The notes beneath the pieces are model-generated. The model saw only the letters and a program-made list of their open reading frames with translations, was not told where the DNA came from and searched no databases. The translations under genes and the position numbers were made by a program. A stretch of DNA of 64,000 nt from SIG607 sp045533195 (GTDB lineage: Bacteria > Bacillota > Clostridia > Oscillospirales > Acutalibacteraceae): NCBI GenBank assembly GCA_045533195.1, contig JAZSHI010000024.1, forward strand, positions 1 through 64,000. The letters are read 5' to 3'. Each line of letters begins with the position of its first letter. Positions within the stretch are counted from its first letter, which is position 1. Shown piece after piece: positions 43,146-52,080 of the stretch.

Positions 43146-43173
43146 ACAATCAACTCCCAAAAGGACTTAGTTA

Positions 43174-43203
43174 ATTGTATGAGACCAAGCCAAAGAATAT
43201 ACC
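43174..43203 (-). promoter_or_regulatory. Sigma-E type promoter of spoIIID
   Basis: Minus strand GGTATATT (43196-43203), 14-base spacer, CATACAAT (43174-43181), matching the mother-cell sigma-E consensus (GKMATATT, N13-15, CATACAnT) with one -35 mismatch. Confidence 0.8.
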
Positions 43204-43262
43204 TCTCGTTAGTACTGCTGCTTGCTAAGTATAAATCTTCAAGCGCTTTATAGTATTTTTTA

Positions 43263-43430
43263 TTATTTATTCTTTTTATACCAATTCATAAATTCGGCTG
43301 TGTTTTCTTTACAGACATAATTTTGATCGCTGTTTAAAAGCTCAATCATACGCTTTTCATCATCAGTAGGCTCCTTTTTAGAGTTCAGCGCCTTTATAAT
43401 GGTTATAATTATTCGAAACAGCAAATTCAT
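43263..43430 (-). CDS. Possible 55-residue protein
   Basis: Starts MNLLFRIIITIIKALNSKK and ends EFMNWYKKNK: an N-terminal hydrophobic helix then a charged helix with one Cys. There is no clear ribosome site, and the start codon lies in a hairpin of the adjacent repeat array. A downstream Met (residue 28) might be the real start. I do not recognise it. Confidence 0.45.
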   Translation of the reverse strand: MNLLFRIIITIIKALNSKKEPTDDEKRMIELLNSDQNYVCKENTAEFMNWYKKNK

Positions 43431-43485
43431 TTACTGTTTCGACACCAAATCTTTGATTTGGTCACAAATTTTCAAAGAAAATTTG
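43414..43485. repeat. Tandem array of three hairpins
   Basis: CGAAACAG/CTGTTTCG (43414-43441), ACCAAATC/GATTTGGT (43444-43462) and CAAATTTTC/GAAAATTTG (43465-43485), separated by two or three bases. Similar in style to, but different in sequence from, the array at 34.0 kb. Confidence 0.7.
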
Positions 43486-43601
43486 ACTTCCCTGCTTTCA
43501 ATAAAAAACTACAGCATTCGGTCAAGTCCGAATTTACTGTTATTAGCATATCATAATATCCAAAAGTTTTCAATTTAATTATAAAGGCATTTTTATTAAT
43601 C

Positions 43602-43630
43602 TTGAATTGCAAATAAAAATATCGTATAAT
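43602..43630 (+). promoter_or_regulatory. Sigma-A promoter of the MATE gene
   Basis: TTGAAT (43602-43607), 17 bases, perfect TATAAT (43625-43630). Confidence 0.8.
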
Positions 43631-43665
43631 CAAAATTACAGTATTAAAATTCTTGGAGTGAAATT

Positions 43666-45030
43666 ATGAAGGATAGCAAAGAAATGCTGGGTACTGCGCC
43701 GATTGGAAAATTGTTGTTTAAATTAGCGGTGCCGACTGTAATAGCTCAGCTTATTAATATGCTGTATAACATAGTTGACCGCATTTATATCGGTCATATA
43801 TCGGGAGAGGGAAGCCTCGCACTTACGGGGGTTGGCGTTTGTATGCCGATTATTATGATTATTTCGGCATTTGCGGCTCTTATTGCTTCGGGCGGTGCGC
43901 CGAAGGCATCCATCCTTATGGGCGAGGGTGACAATAGCTCTGCCGAAAAAATTATGGGCGGTTGCTTTTCCTTGCAGATTATTATTTCTGCCCTTCTGAC
44001 CGCCGTTTTGCTTATTTGGAATAAAGATCTGCTTTTAATGTTCGGCGCCAGCGAAAATACTATAGATTACGCCACCGCTTATATGAACATCTATGCTATA
44101 GGCACCGTTTTTGTGCAATTAACTCTCGGTATGGGTGCATTTATTACGGCGCAGGGCTATACCAAAATAAGTATGATGACGGTGCTTATAGGTGCTGTCA
44201 GCAATATTATTCTTGACCCCATATTTATTTTCGGCTTAAATATGGGCGTAAAAGGAGCGGCTTTTGCCACTACTCTGTCACAGGCAATTTCTTGCCTTTG
44301 GGTGCTTATATTTCTTTTCGGTAAGAGAACCTATCTTAAACTTAAAAGACATAATTTCCGCATAGACGGAAAACTAATTTTCCCTTGTATTGCCCTCGGA
44401 ACAGCAACTTTTATTATGCAAAGCAGTGAAAGTGTCATTTCGGTCTGCTTTAATTCTTCGCTCCTTAAATACGGCGGAGATATTGCCGTAGGCGCTATGA
44501 CCATACTTACGAGCGTGATGCAGTTTGCTATGCTTCCGATGCAGGGCATTGCACAGGGTGCGCAACCGATTTTAAGCTATAACTTTGGAGCTAAAAATAC
44601 CCAGCGTGTAAAGAAAACCTATAAGCTTTTGCTTATAACCTGTCTTATTTATTCCTTTATAATCTGGGGAAGTGTTATGTTGTTCCCGAAAATGTTTGCG
44701 GGTATTTTTTCTCCCGACGCTTCGCTCATTGAATTTACCGCAAAGGCACTTCGTATTTATTGCGCCGTACTGTGTATATTTGGTATTCAAATTGCCTGTC
44801 AGATGACCTTTGTTTCCATTGGCAACGCGCCTTGTTCCATTATTGTTGCCGTTGTACGTAAATTTATTTTACTTTTACCGCTTATTTACTTAATGCCACA
44901 GCTGATACCGAATAAAACGATGGGTGTTTATACAGCAGAGCCCGTTGCCGATTTTATAGCAGTAACCTTTACCGCCATTCTTTTTGCTTTCCAATTCAAA
45001 AAGGCACTAAAGTCCTTATCCGCCAAATAG
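43666..45030 (+). CDS. MATE-family efflux transporter
   Basis: 454 residues, about 12 membrane helices. The MATE pattern includes GKLLFKLAVPTVIAQLINML, VDRIYIGHISG, and in the second half GIAQGAQPILSYNFGAKN. It exports cationic compounds or drugs using an ion gradient; substrate unknown. Single gene with its own promoter and terminator. Confidence 0.92.
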   Translation: MKDSKEMLGTAPIGKLLFKLAVPTVIAQLINMLYNIVDRIYIGHISGEGSLALTGVGVCMPIIMIISAFAALIASGGAPKASILMGEGDNSSAEKIMGGCFSLQIIISALLTAVLLIWNKDLLLMFGASENTIDYATAYMNIYAIGTVFVQLTLGMGAFITAQGYTKISMMTVLIGAVSNIILDPIFIFGLNMGVKGAAFATTLSQAISCLWVLIFLFGKRTYLKLKRHNFRIDGKLIFPCIALGTATFIMQSSESVISVCFNSSLLKYGGDIAVGAMTILTSVMQFAMLPMQGIAQGAQPILSYNFGAKNTQRVKKTYKLLLITCLIYSFIIWGSVMLFPKMFAGIFSPDASLIEFTAKALRIYCAVLCIFGIQIACQMTFVSIGNAPCSIIVAVVRKFILLLPLIYLMPQLIPNKTMGVYTAEPVADFIAVTFTAILFAFQFKKALKSLSAK

Positions 45031-45062
45031 ACACTACCCATGTTTAGCATAGTATATTGTTA

Positions 45063-45100
45063 AAGGCATCACTTCTCTTTTTGATGTGATGCCTTTTTTA
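45063..45100 (+). terminator. Terminator of the MATE gene
   Basis: AAAGGCATCAC/GTGATGCCTTT stem, 13-base loop, T run. Confidence 0.85.
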
Positions 45101-45177
45101 ATATACTTTTATTTTTCGGTTGCTGTCTATCGGTAACACAAAATCAGGGTGCTGATTACCGTGCTGAAAAGATTTGT

Positions 45178-45399
45178 TTATGCTTTCATTATACTCATGA
45201 AAATCCCAAAAACAATGGTTACAACAATAATAATCAGACACAGCTTTGCAATTTTTAGCAAAAAAGCAATACCCATTATCCAGGATAAAAGCAACGCTCC
45301 TATGGCAAGTATTGCACAGCCAAGAACGATTTTTCCCGTTGCGCACTTTGCCCAAAGGATTATCAGACCTGCTATAACCAATAAAATCACCCAAAACAT
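45178..45399 (-). CDS. Small hydrophobic membrane protein
   Basis: 73 residues, nearly all membrane helix: about three hydrophobic segments (MFWVILLVIAGLIILWA, a Gly/Ala/Leu middle, and a C-terminal IIIVVTIVFGIFM). The start has AAGGGG upstream. It lies just after the terminator that closes the WYL-regulated cluster, so it is probably separate. Function unknown. Confidence 0.6.
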   Translation of the reverse strand: MFWVILLVIAGLIILWAKCATGKIVLGCAILAIGALLLSWIMGIAFLLKIAKLCLIIIVVTIVFGIFMSIMKA

Positions 45400-45447
45400 A
45401 CTCTTTTCCCCTTGCTTACATAAGTTTTATACAATAAGGCAAAAAAA

Positions 45448-45490
45448 TCCTCCTACAAGTGTATATGTTGATTTTACACTTATAGGAGGA
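45448..45490 (-). terminator. Terminator of the WYL-regulated cluster
   Basis: A 16-base stem (one G-U pair; arm TCCTCCTACAAGTGTA) with an 11-base loop and seven U's on the minus strand. Confidence 0.85.
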
Positions 45491-45543
45491 CAAAGGTATG
45501 TCTGCCTTAATTATTTAGTTGTCGGCATATTTAATGATTAAAA

Positions 45544-45702
45544 TTATTTATTTTCAATTTTCCCCAAGCCGTCGCATTTTGGGCAGTCGATTACCCCATC
45601 ACCGTGACAATAGTCACATTCTTCTCCGTCTTCATATCCGAAGCCGTCACAATGAGGACAATCTAATTCACCGCTGCCGCCGCATTTTGAACAATCAACC
45701 AT
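45544..45702 (-). CDS. 52-residue DnaJ-type zinc-finger miniprotein
   Basis: Translation from the ATG at 45702 (AAGGAG upstream) contains four CxxC units, CSKCGGSG, CPHCDGFG, CDYCHGDG and CPKCDGLG: a complete DnaJ-like zinc-binding domain (CxxCxGxG x4, binding two zincs) with almost nothing else. There is no J domain. In DnaJ this domain helps bind unfolded clients. It is last in the WYL-regulated cluster, 20 bases after the previous gene. Confidence 0.88.
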   Translation of the reverse strand: MVDCSKCGGSGELDCPHCDGFGYEDGEECDYCHGDGVIDCPKCDGLGKIENK

Positions 45703-45722
45703 TTTGTGACTCCTTTATAAAA

Positions 45723-45896
45723 TTAATATTTTCTGTTTATAACCCAAGAATGCGGTTGAGGTCTGCCCAATTTGTTTTTAGGTCTGCGAGAACAACTGCC
45801 GGGTTGAGGTCTTCCGAAGTTACTGAGCTGTGTGCTTCTGGCTCCACACCATCTGCACATATACTCAACCTTCATAATCTTTTTTCCTGTAGGCAT
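45723..45896 (-). CDS. Small CxxC protein
   Basis: 57 residues from the ATG at 45896 (AAAGGAA upstream). A CRWCG knuckle near residue 14, a single later Cys, and two copies of GRPQP flanking a basic SCSRRPKNK segment, ending in HSWV. It resembles a short zinc-knuckle protein. It lies between the 893-residue protein and the DnaJ-type miniprotein in one likely operon. Confidence 0.7.
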   Translation of the reverse strand: MPTGKKIMKVEYMCRWCGARSTQLSNFGRPQPGSCSRRPKNKLGRPQPHSWVINRKY

Positions 45897-45939
45897 TAAA
45901 ACCATTCCTTTCTGTTAATATTTTATTGCTTTTTAATTT

Positions 45940-48621
45940 TTAAATAAGTAAATCTGCAATTATTTTTTCTGCTGATAAGTCGGTTAGTTGTACTTTGTCA
46001 ACAAATTCTGCAATACCCGAAATTTCACCTACGCAATATTTATATTGATGACTTACTGTAAATTCGTTTTCCAAATTAAGCTTAATCTTTATGTTTGATT
46101 CAACCGATACCTTTTCGGGAGTTTCCAGCAGCGAACTCACAAGGGCTTTATCCATCTGTGTTTCAATAGTTTTCTGTCCTAAATTTAAGCTGATTTTCCC
46201 TTTTGTCTCGTCATACTCTCCGTAGCTTATTGCGTTTACGGGGATTTCGAACAGATTAATTAAAGATTCCTTGTTAATTTGTTTTAAGGCTTCGATTTTT
46301 TTCTCTATTTCCTTGGCGAGTAAGAAACTTTCCTCAACCTGTTTTTCTTTTTCTTTCTTCATAGTATCTGCTGTTTCATTTGCAAATTCGCATACATCAG
46401 AAACAGCTTTTTTAAACTCCGAAACACCATTTTTTGCCTTTTTCTCGAAATGCTCGGGAACATCACGAAGGAACTCGTTCATAGTTTCCGACGCTGAAAG
46501 AATACATTCGCACCTTTTTGCACACTCTGCATCAATTTTCTGCAGTATGTCGGGAAGTCTTTCTTCCAATTCCTTTGCAAAAACAAGTTGCTTTTCTTTT
46601 TTATCATTTAATAGAGCAGTAACATTATCAAATAAGTTTTGGTCTAATAACGTGGCAAAAAGCAGAGCGCATCTCTCATACAGATTTTTTACTGCAATTT
46701 CTTTTGCAATATCCTCATAAACATTCTGAGTCTCACATATTTTCTTGCTTTCTTTTTCTACATCATATACAATTTCCAATTTTTCGTTAATGATAAGACT
46801 GTTTTGGGTGTTATTATAAAACTTAAATATAAATTCTTTGAAGGCATCGTAATCCAACTGCATTGCTGCAAGAAAAACCGCGCCAAAACCGTCGGAAGTT
46901 AAAGAATTAAAACAGTCATTTTTGTTTTTTAAGGTTTCTAAAACAGGGATACTTGTAAATCTTGCGGCGATTAACGGAAGATTTAAGCCGTCTGCATCTA
47001 TGAATTCTGCGTATTGGTTACTCTGGGTAACCTCTTTAGTATCACCGTTGATTGCGTAGGTCTTAAGCAATGAGGAAATGGCATTAATCATCCGGTTGTA
47101 CTCTTCTTCAAGGTGTTCTATGCTACTGCTTACCTCATCAGAATTTTTATACTTTTCCTCGTCTTTTTTAAGAGAATCCAGCAAAGAACGGCTTTCTATA
47201 TACTTGAATTCCAAAAGAGCAAGATTGATTTCTGCACAGCGAACATCAAAGGAGTCCTTGACTTTTTTAGCATCTTCAATTAATTTATGCGCTGTATCGA
47301 ATTTACCTACTTGCATATAATATACAGCTTTACTGTAGAGATGTAAGCAATATTCGTCAAGATGCTCATTTTTGTGTTTTTCCACCGTATCCTTCAAGCA
47401 ATAGCCTAAGGCTTCATCACTTGCAATTTTTGTGTAAAATTGGCTAAGCTCATAAATTTGACTGTATTCGTATTGCTTAAGCAAAAGCTCAACGAGAATT
47501 TTAAACGCCTCTGTTTTTTCTTTTACGAGCTCATCAGGAGCGCCGGAAATGGCGGCATTTACTGTGTCAGACGCACTTTCTAAAGAGTCATGCTTCTCAA
47601 ACATTTTCGCCATATTTATGCTTTTTTCAATCCATTCTCTTTGTTCCTTCAAATAACGCTGATATAGAGTTTCTCTTAGTTTTTCAACAGTTTTCAACCG
47701 ATTTTCTTTTTCAGAAGAACTAATTAGGTTATGCTCATATAATTCGTCTATGGTTGCTTTGGCTAAATCAGGCTTCTCGGCTTTCAGCTCAATCTCAAGC
47801 TTTAAATTGTAATATTCTTCTTTTACGTCATCTGAAAAATCATCTCTTATTTCCTGATTTTGCAGTAAACCAAGAGCACCCTTTAAATTGCTTTCTTTTT
47901 CAGCCTTTCTCGCCTTTTCAACGGCTGCTTTTAAATCAGCAAGGTCTTTTGCATAGGTTTCACGGAAATTTGATATAGCTTCTTTTGCAGTCTCGATAAA
48001 TTCCTTTGCATTGTCGAAGGAAGCGTAAGAAGCTTCATACATATTTAAAAGCTCCTCTGCTTTATCCATATTTTCAAGATATATGTAGGCTTGAATATAA
48101 AGAGCGCGGTAAACCATTAAATCTTCAAAAGAGGTATTCCTTTCGTATCGCTTTTGTTTATCCAGTAATTCAAGGTAATTCTCAATATCGCTTTCGTTTG
48201 AAAGTGCTTCTCGGAGTTTATTTATGTCGATAGGATCACCAAGTTTATGCAAATTATATATTAATTTACCCACACCTATTGCGTAGTTCGGAGATTTTCC
48301 GTTGACTGTAACGTTATCACCCTTTAAAGACACGTTGCTTTTTAAAAGTTGGTCATAGGTTATACTCTCAATCACTCCAAATGACCGCCCGTATATTTTC
48401 TTGTCTGTAAAACAGGTGCCATCTTTTGCAGAGCCAAAAAGGGTAGAGTCATACAAAGCATACACCGTTTCTGTATTGGGAATATTCATATAATATTTGG
48501 CGTTTTGCAGTTTCTTTTCGGGGATTGTATTAAAATAATAGCTTATACCGCTATACTCTTTGAGCACTTGTTTAACATCATCAATCATAGTGCCTGTTGA
48601 TTGTTTATTTGTTTCAGACAT
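45940..48621 (-). CDS. Large helical-repeat protein of the WYL-regulated cluster
   Basis: 893 residues, no signal peptide or clear membrane helix. The N-terminal ~115 residues look like a compact beta domain with ALYDSTLFGSAKDGTCF; I have seen similar sequence next to zinc ribbons in other bacteria but cannot name it with certainty. Residues about 150-480 are charged TPR-like helices. A long helical region with coiled-coil character follows (about 480-800; ESFLLAKEIEKKIEALKQIN), then a C-terminal beta-rich segment. It could be a scaffold. It ends 43 bases before the CxxC protein and starts 11 bases after the glycine-rich protein stop. Confidence 0.75.
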   Translation of the reverse strand: MSETNKQSTGTMIDDVKQVLKEYSGISYYFNTIPEKKLQNAKYYMNIPNTETVYALYDSTLFGSAKDGTCFTDKKIYGRSFGVIESITYDQLLKSNVSLKGDNVTVNGKSPNYAIGVGKLIYNLHKLGDPIDINKLREALSNESDIENYLELLDKQKRYERNTSFEDLMVYRALYIQAYIYLENMDKAEELLNMYEASYASFDNAKEFIETAKEAISNFRETYAKDLADLKAAVEKARKAEKESNLKGALGLLQNQEIRDDFSDDVKEEYYNLKLEIELKAEKPDLAKATIDELYEHNLISSSEKENRLKTVEKLRETLYQRYLKEQREWIEKSINMAKMFEKHDSLESASDTVNAAISGAPDELVKEKTEAFKILVELLLKQYEYSQIYELSQFYTKIASDEALGYCLKDTVEKHKNEHLDEYCLHLYSKAVYYMQVGKFDTAHKLIEDAKKVKDSFDVRCAEINLALLEFKYIESRSLLDSLKKDEEKYKNSDEVSSSIEHLEEEYNRMINAISSLLKTYAINGDTKEVTQSNQYAEFIDADGLNLPLIAARFTSIPVLETLKNKNDCFNSLTSDGFGAVFLAAMQLDYDAFKEFIFKFYNNTQNSLIINEKLEIVYDVEKESKKICETQNVYEDIAKEIAVKNLYERCALLFATLLDQNLFDNVTALLNDKKEKQLVFAKELEERLPDILQKIDAECAKRCECILSASETMNEFLRDVPEHFEKKAKNGVSEFKKAVSDVCEFANETADTMKKEKEKQVEESFLLAKEIEKKIEALKQINKESLINLFEIPVNAISYGEYDETKGKISLNLGQKTIETQMDKALVSSLLETPEKVSVESNIKIKLNLENEFTVSHQYKYCVGEISGIAEFVDKVQLTDLSAEKIIADLLI

Positions 48622-48632
48622 TTTTACCCTCC

Positions 48633-49631
48633 TTACACAGCCTCTAGACGTGCAATATACTCTTGTCCGCGCATAAGACTTTCCATAGATTTTTCTTCCA
48701 ATTCGCCTTCCTCATTAAGAAGGGATGTATCTATTATGGCTTTTATGGTAATTGCAAGTTGAACACAAGCGTAAATGGATTTCCTTTCTTCATCACTATA
48801 TTTGCTGTAATCCTCGCCGGATGTATTGATAATATCACACATATTATTAACAGCGCATACAAAGAATTGATTCAGTATTTGTAAAATTCCGTTTAACTGA
48901 CTTGCTCTTACCATTATTCCGTTAAGCACAATGCAGGTACTAAGCACTTGCTCGTTAAGTGTCTGCGCCCGTAAATATTCGGATTCGGCATCATTAAATT
49001 TTTTCTTTGCCTGACTAGCAAAAATAGAGCCTGCAAGAGAAATTACCGAACCAACATTTAATCCTTTAAGCACCGCGGCTCCGCCTGCCATACCCAAACC
49101 TCCGGCAGCCTTTGCGCCTCCGCCCAATAAAGCTAATGCGTGTTTAGATGCCGCCGCACCGGCTAAGCCGCTATGGGTAACGGTACGCAAAACAACGGCT
49201 TGTGTACCTTTTGAAACGAGACTTCCGATAGCAATTGAAGCGGCTCCGCCCATTGCGAGATCTTTTGCTGCAATGGCGGCTTCTTTTATTTCAAGAATTT
49301 CTTGTTTGTGTTCGGTGAAATGTTTTAATTCATTAATTCCTTCGGTTTCCTTGAAATTGACATTTTTGATTCTTTCAAAATTGGTCACAAAATCACTCAT
49401 ACTTTCTGCAAGTATATGGATTTTGGTGTCGGCAAACTTTTCCAGCCTGTCCATTGCTCTGTTATTGGCATTTTCCATATTTTGTTTTGCGGTATCAGAA
49501 AGCTGTTCTGCCTGATTTTTTAGCTCTTTGGCAGTTGAAAGATCGTTAGCTCCGTCAACACCCTTCTTGACACCATGGGCAGCAGAAGCAATTGATATTG
49601 CGCCGAGTATTAATGGAATAAATATTGGCAT
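48633..49631 (-). CDS. Glycine/alanine-rich, probably membrane-active protein
   Basis: 332 residues. The N-terminus is hydrophobic (MPIFIPLILGAISIASAAHG). A coiled-coil-like stretch (about 35-115) leads to a Gly/Ala-rich region (about 125-210; GGGAKAAGGLGMAGGAAVL) resembling a glycine zipper or membrane-inserting hairpin. A helical C-terminal domain follows. It resembles membrane-binding or pore-like proteins in composition only; no family is assigned. Middle gene of the WYL-regulated cluster. Confidence 0.7.
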   Translation of the reverse strand: MPIFIPLILGAISIASAAHGVKKGVDGANDLSTAKELKNQAEQLSDTAKQNMENANNRAMDRLEKFADTKIHILAESMSDFVTNFERIKNVNFKETEGINELKHFTEHKQEILEIKEAAIAAKDLAMGGAASIAIGSLVSKGTQAVVLRTVTHSGLAGAAASKHALALLGGGAKAAGGLGMAGGAAVLKGLNVGSVISLAGSIFASQAKKKFNDAESEYLRAQTLNEQVLSTCIVLNGIMVRASQLNGILQILNQFFVCAVNNMCDIINTSGEDYSKYSDEERKSIYACVQLAITIKAIIDTSLLNEEGELEEKSMESLMRGQEYIARLEAV

Positions 49632-49646
49632 AATATAACCCCCTTA

Positions 49647-50996
49647 TTAAAATTCTAATACTAAAGAATCGTCCATCATAAATTCGTCGAATTCTTCAAA
49701 GTTTTTAAACTGAATGGTTCCTCCAACTTCAGCGGTTATGGTATTTAATGCCGAAGTTAATAAATCTATATTATTGGTATCTAAGGCTGTTGCTAAGGAA
49801 ATAAGACTTTCTTTGAAAACCTTTTGACGTTTTTCCGACTCAATAAAGGTGCTGTTAAGAAGAAATTCTCTTTCCTCTTTTATAACATTTATAGCCTCTT
49901 GAGAGAGAACTCTGATTTCATTCAGACGTTGGGATGAGACCATTTCCTCCTCAAAAACATTCATAGCATACTTATATAATTCGCTGTAAACTGCTGTTAC
50001 GATTGTGGAAGATGCCGCTTGCGTTAAAGCCGCCGCTACCCCCTTCATACCCATTGAAAGAGAAATAGACGTACCGATGGAAGTACCCCACGCCTGTGAC
50101 ACCTGAAACAAACCGTCCTGTCCGATTTTAAGGAAAAACTGTGTATCTGTGATTTCACCGTTAATATATTCTTTAAAATGCTCCTTGACGTTTTCTGCCG
50201 TTGCTGTCAGCTCATTTAAGTCAAGATATTTTGAAATTTTCAGCTTTTCGCAGGCTTTGACTATGTAGTCATTAATTGCTTCTTTAGATAATTCACCGAC
50301 TTTTTGAGTGGCTGCCTCGGTTAAAGACATTTCTCCGTTAATTAAATTTTTGGCAGTATCAATAGCCTCGCCTGAAATACCGAATTTTTCGGTTGCTTTT
50401 GAAACAACACCGTCAATAGCCTTATGCTTTATTTCGTCCACCGTTTCAGTAACAGAATTTTCGATTATCTCTTGAGCAGACATACTTCCGTCTAAAAAAC
50501 CGTGTAGATTTTCAATTCCCTTGTTTAAAAGCGTTTGTGTCGAATCGGTTGCAAATAAATCCGCCTTTTTAACGGCATCAGTCTTATATTTTTTACTTTC
50601 AAGTTTTTTGTGTTTTTGTGCGAAAGAGTCGGAAACATTTTTCTGTATTCTGTCGCACAACATTTCCGGTAAAACTTCTTTGGTTTTTGACAGCACTGCG
50701 TTTTTTGAAATTTCTAATGCTTCACTTATATTTGCATCTTCATTCTCAATACCTTCCAGTCCGCTTGAAAGACCTGCATATACAATAGAGTATATACCGC
50801 TTTTTATATCTGAGGATTTACTGTTTTCTTGGTTACTGTTAAATGTATCATAAAGTTCGTCAACCTTTTGGTGTACTGCGGATGCAGTCGCTTCCTTTAA
50901 GGATGATTTTTCTTCAACCATTTGGGCGCCGCCGTTTATTAATACACAAATAACCTCGGATAAAGCATCTGTATCTATTTTTGAATTAATTTTCAT
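49647..50996 (-). CDS. Helical protein with glycine-zipper segment
   Basis: 449 residues, mostly charged helices. A small amphipathic, Gly/Ser/Ala-rich segment lies near residues 305-335 (GTSIGTSISLSMGMKGVAAAL), similar in character to the downstream gene. It is followed by a helical tail with an acidic C-terminus. No signal peptide. It is the first structural gene after the WYL regulator (28 bases before it) and may form a complex with the 332-residue protein (inference). Confidence 0.7.
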   Translation of the reverse strand: MKINSKIDTDALSEVICVLINGGAQMVEEKSSLKEATASAVHQKVDELYDTFNSNQENSKSSDIKSGIYSIVYAGLSSGLEGIENEDANISEALEISKNAVLSKTKEVLPEMLCDRIQKNVSDSFAQKHKKLESKKYKTDAVKKADLFATDSTQTLLNKGIENLHGFLDGSMSAQEIIENSVTETVDEIKHKAIDGVVSKATEKFGISGEAIDTAKNLINGEMSLTEAATQKVGELSKEAINDYIVKACEKLKISKYLDLNELTATAENVKEHFKEYINGEITDTQFFLKIGQDGLFQVSQAWGTSIGTSISLSMGMKGVAAALTQAASSTIVTAVYSELYKYAMNVFEEEMVSSQRLNEIRVLSQEAINVIKEEREFLLNSTFIESEKRQKVFKESLISLATALDTNNIDLLTSALNTITAEVGGTIQFKNFEEFDEFMMDDSLVLEF

Positions 50997-51024
50997 ATAA
51001 TCACCTCGTGTTTTTGAAAGAATA

Positions 51025-51999
51025 TTACTGATTTGAATAATTATTTATAATCTTTTCTGCTTCCTGACGAATGCTTTGAGCAAATTCCTTTGGGCTTATT
51101 ACCGTTACCCATGCGCCCTGACTTAAAATCCACATTTTAATGCCGTCGCCATAGGTTTCGGCTTCTATTAAGTATTTGTTTGCTCCTGTTCGTTCAATGA
51201 CTTTGGCGGTGGGAAGCTTATCGAGAACTGCCTGAACCGACGGGCCGGAAAATTCAAATCTTATTTTACGAAGTTTGCCGGGCCACATAAAGAGACTTCT
51301 TTTGCGAAGTAATCCTTCGTCGAAGTCGCGGAAATCATCATCGCAAAATTTCTTTCGGTGTTCGATTATATTCTTTATTCTGTCAAGGCGGAAATAATAC
51401 GGTTTTTCCGTATTGCCCTCACACACAAAGGCGATTAAGTAAAAATAATAATCGGTGAACATAACCGAGGCAGGCCGCAGACGGTGTGTAACCCATTTCC
51501 TATCCATTCGGTAGTATTCAATTGATATTTCCTTTTTCTCGGTAATGCAATTAGTAATCTGCCATAGTCTATCCTGCACACTTGCACAATCGTGCTTAAC
51601 CTCGGGGTAGTGATACAGCTCTTTTCGGATAAGCTCTGCAAGATTTGTCTTATTGTCACCCGTAGTAAAGCGCTTGAGCTTATTGATAAGCGTTAAAAGC
51701 TCATCCCTTGAAAAAGCGCGCGCCCCTATTATAACCTCCACAAGAGCAAAAAGCTCTTTATTGCTTAAAAATTCATCCATAAAAAGATGATAACATTTAT
51801 TTTTATGTGAGTATTCCAACTCTGTGTTACCCACAAGTTCACGATTATCAGAGAGAAACGCCTTTAAATCGGCAATGTTTCGGCTAACGCTTTTGGTAGA
51901 TACGCCGTATTCGTCAGCGAGTTTCGAGACCGATATGTCTTCACCTCGAAGAGCACGGAAGAAAATCTCCAAAATTCTGTACTGCTTTGTGTTTTCCAT
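51025..51999 (-). CDS. WYL-domain transcriptional regulator
   Basis: 324 residues from the ATG at 51999, with GGCGG upstream; an in-frame ATG 33 bases earlier is less likely. N-terminal winged helix (SVSKLADEYGVSTKSVSRNI), central WYL domain with the signature regions EISIEYYRMDRKWVTHRL, ADYYFY/YLIAFVCE-type and FRLDRI, and a C-terminal WCX-like domain. WYL proteins sense nucleic acids or nucleotides and often control defence or stress genes. It heads the unknown cluster and is preceded by RNA B. Confidence 0.9.
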   Translation of the reverse strand: MENTKQYRILEIFFRALRGEDISVSKLADEYGVSTKSVSRNIADLKAFLSDNRELVGNTELEYSHKNKCYHLFMDEFLSNKELFALVEVIIGARAFSRDELLTLINKLKRFTTGDNKTNLAELIRKELYHYPEVKHDCASVQDRLWQITNCITEKKEISIEYYRMDRKWVTHRLRPASVMFTDYYFYLIAFVCEGNTEKPYYFRLDRIKNIIEHRKKFCDDDFRDFDEGLLRKRSLFMWPGKLRKIRFEFSGPSVQAVLDKLPTAKVIERTGANKYLIEAETYGDGIKMWILSQGAWVTVISPKEFAQSIRQEAEKIINNYSNQ

Positions 52000-52080
52000 T
52001 TTTTTAATCCGCCTTTGTAACTTTAAAATCATTTTATAAAATTACTCGGACATACTGTTGTCCCATAAAAAAACTAAAAT

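Noticed and set aside
43414..43485. CRISPR-like repeats
   Set aside because: The hairpins differ from each other and there are no regular spacers or cas genes.
45098..45394. 98-residue Cys-containing leftward ORF with a TTG start
   Set aside because: It overlaps the 73-residue membrane protein in another frame; only the latter has an ATG with a ribosome site.
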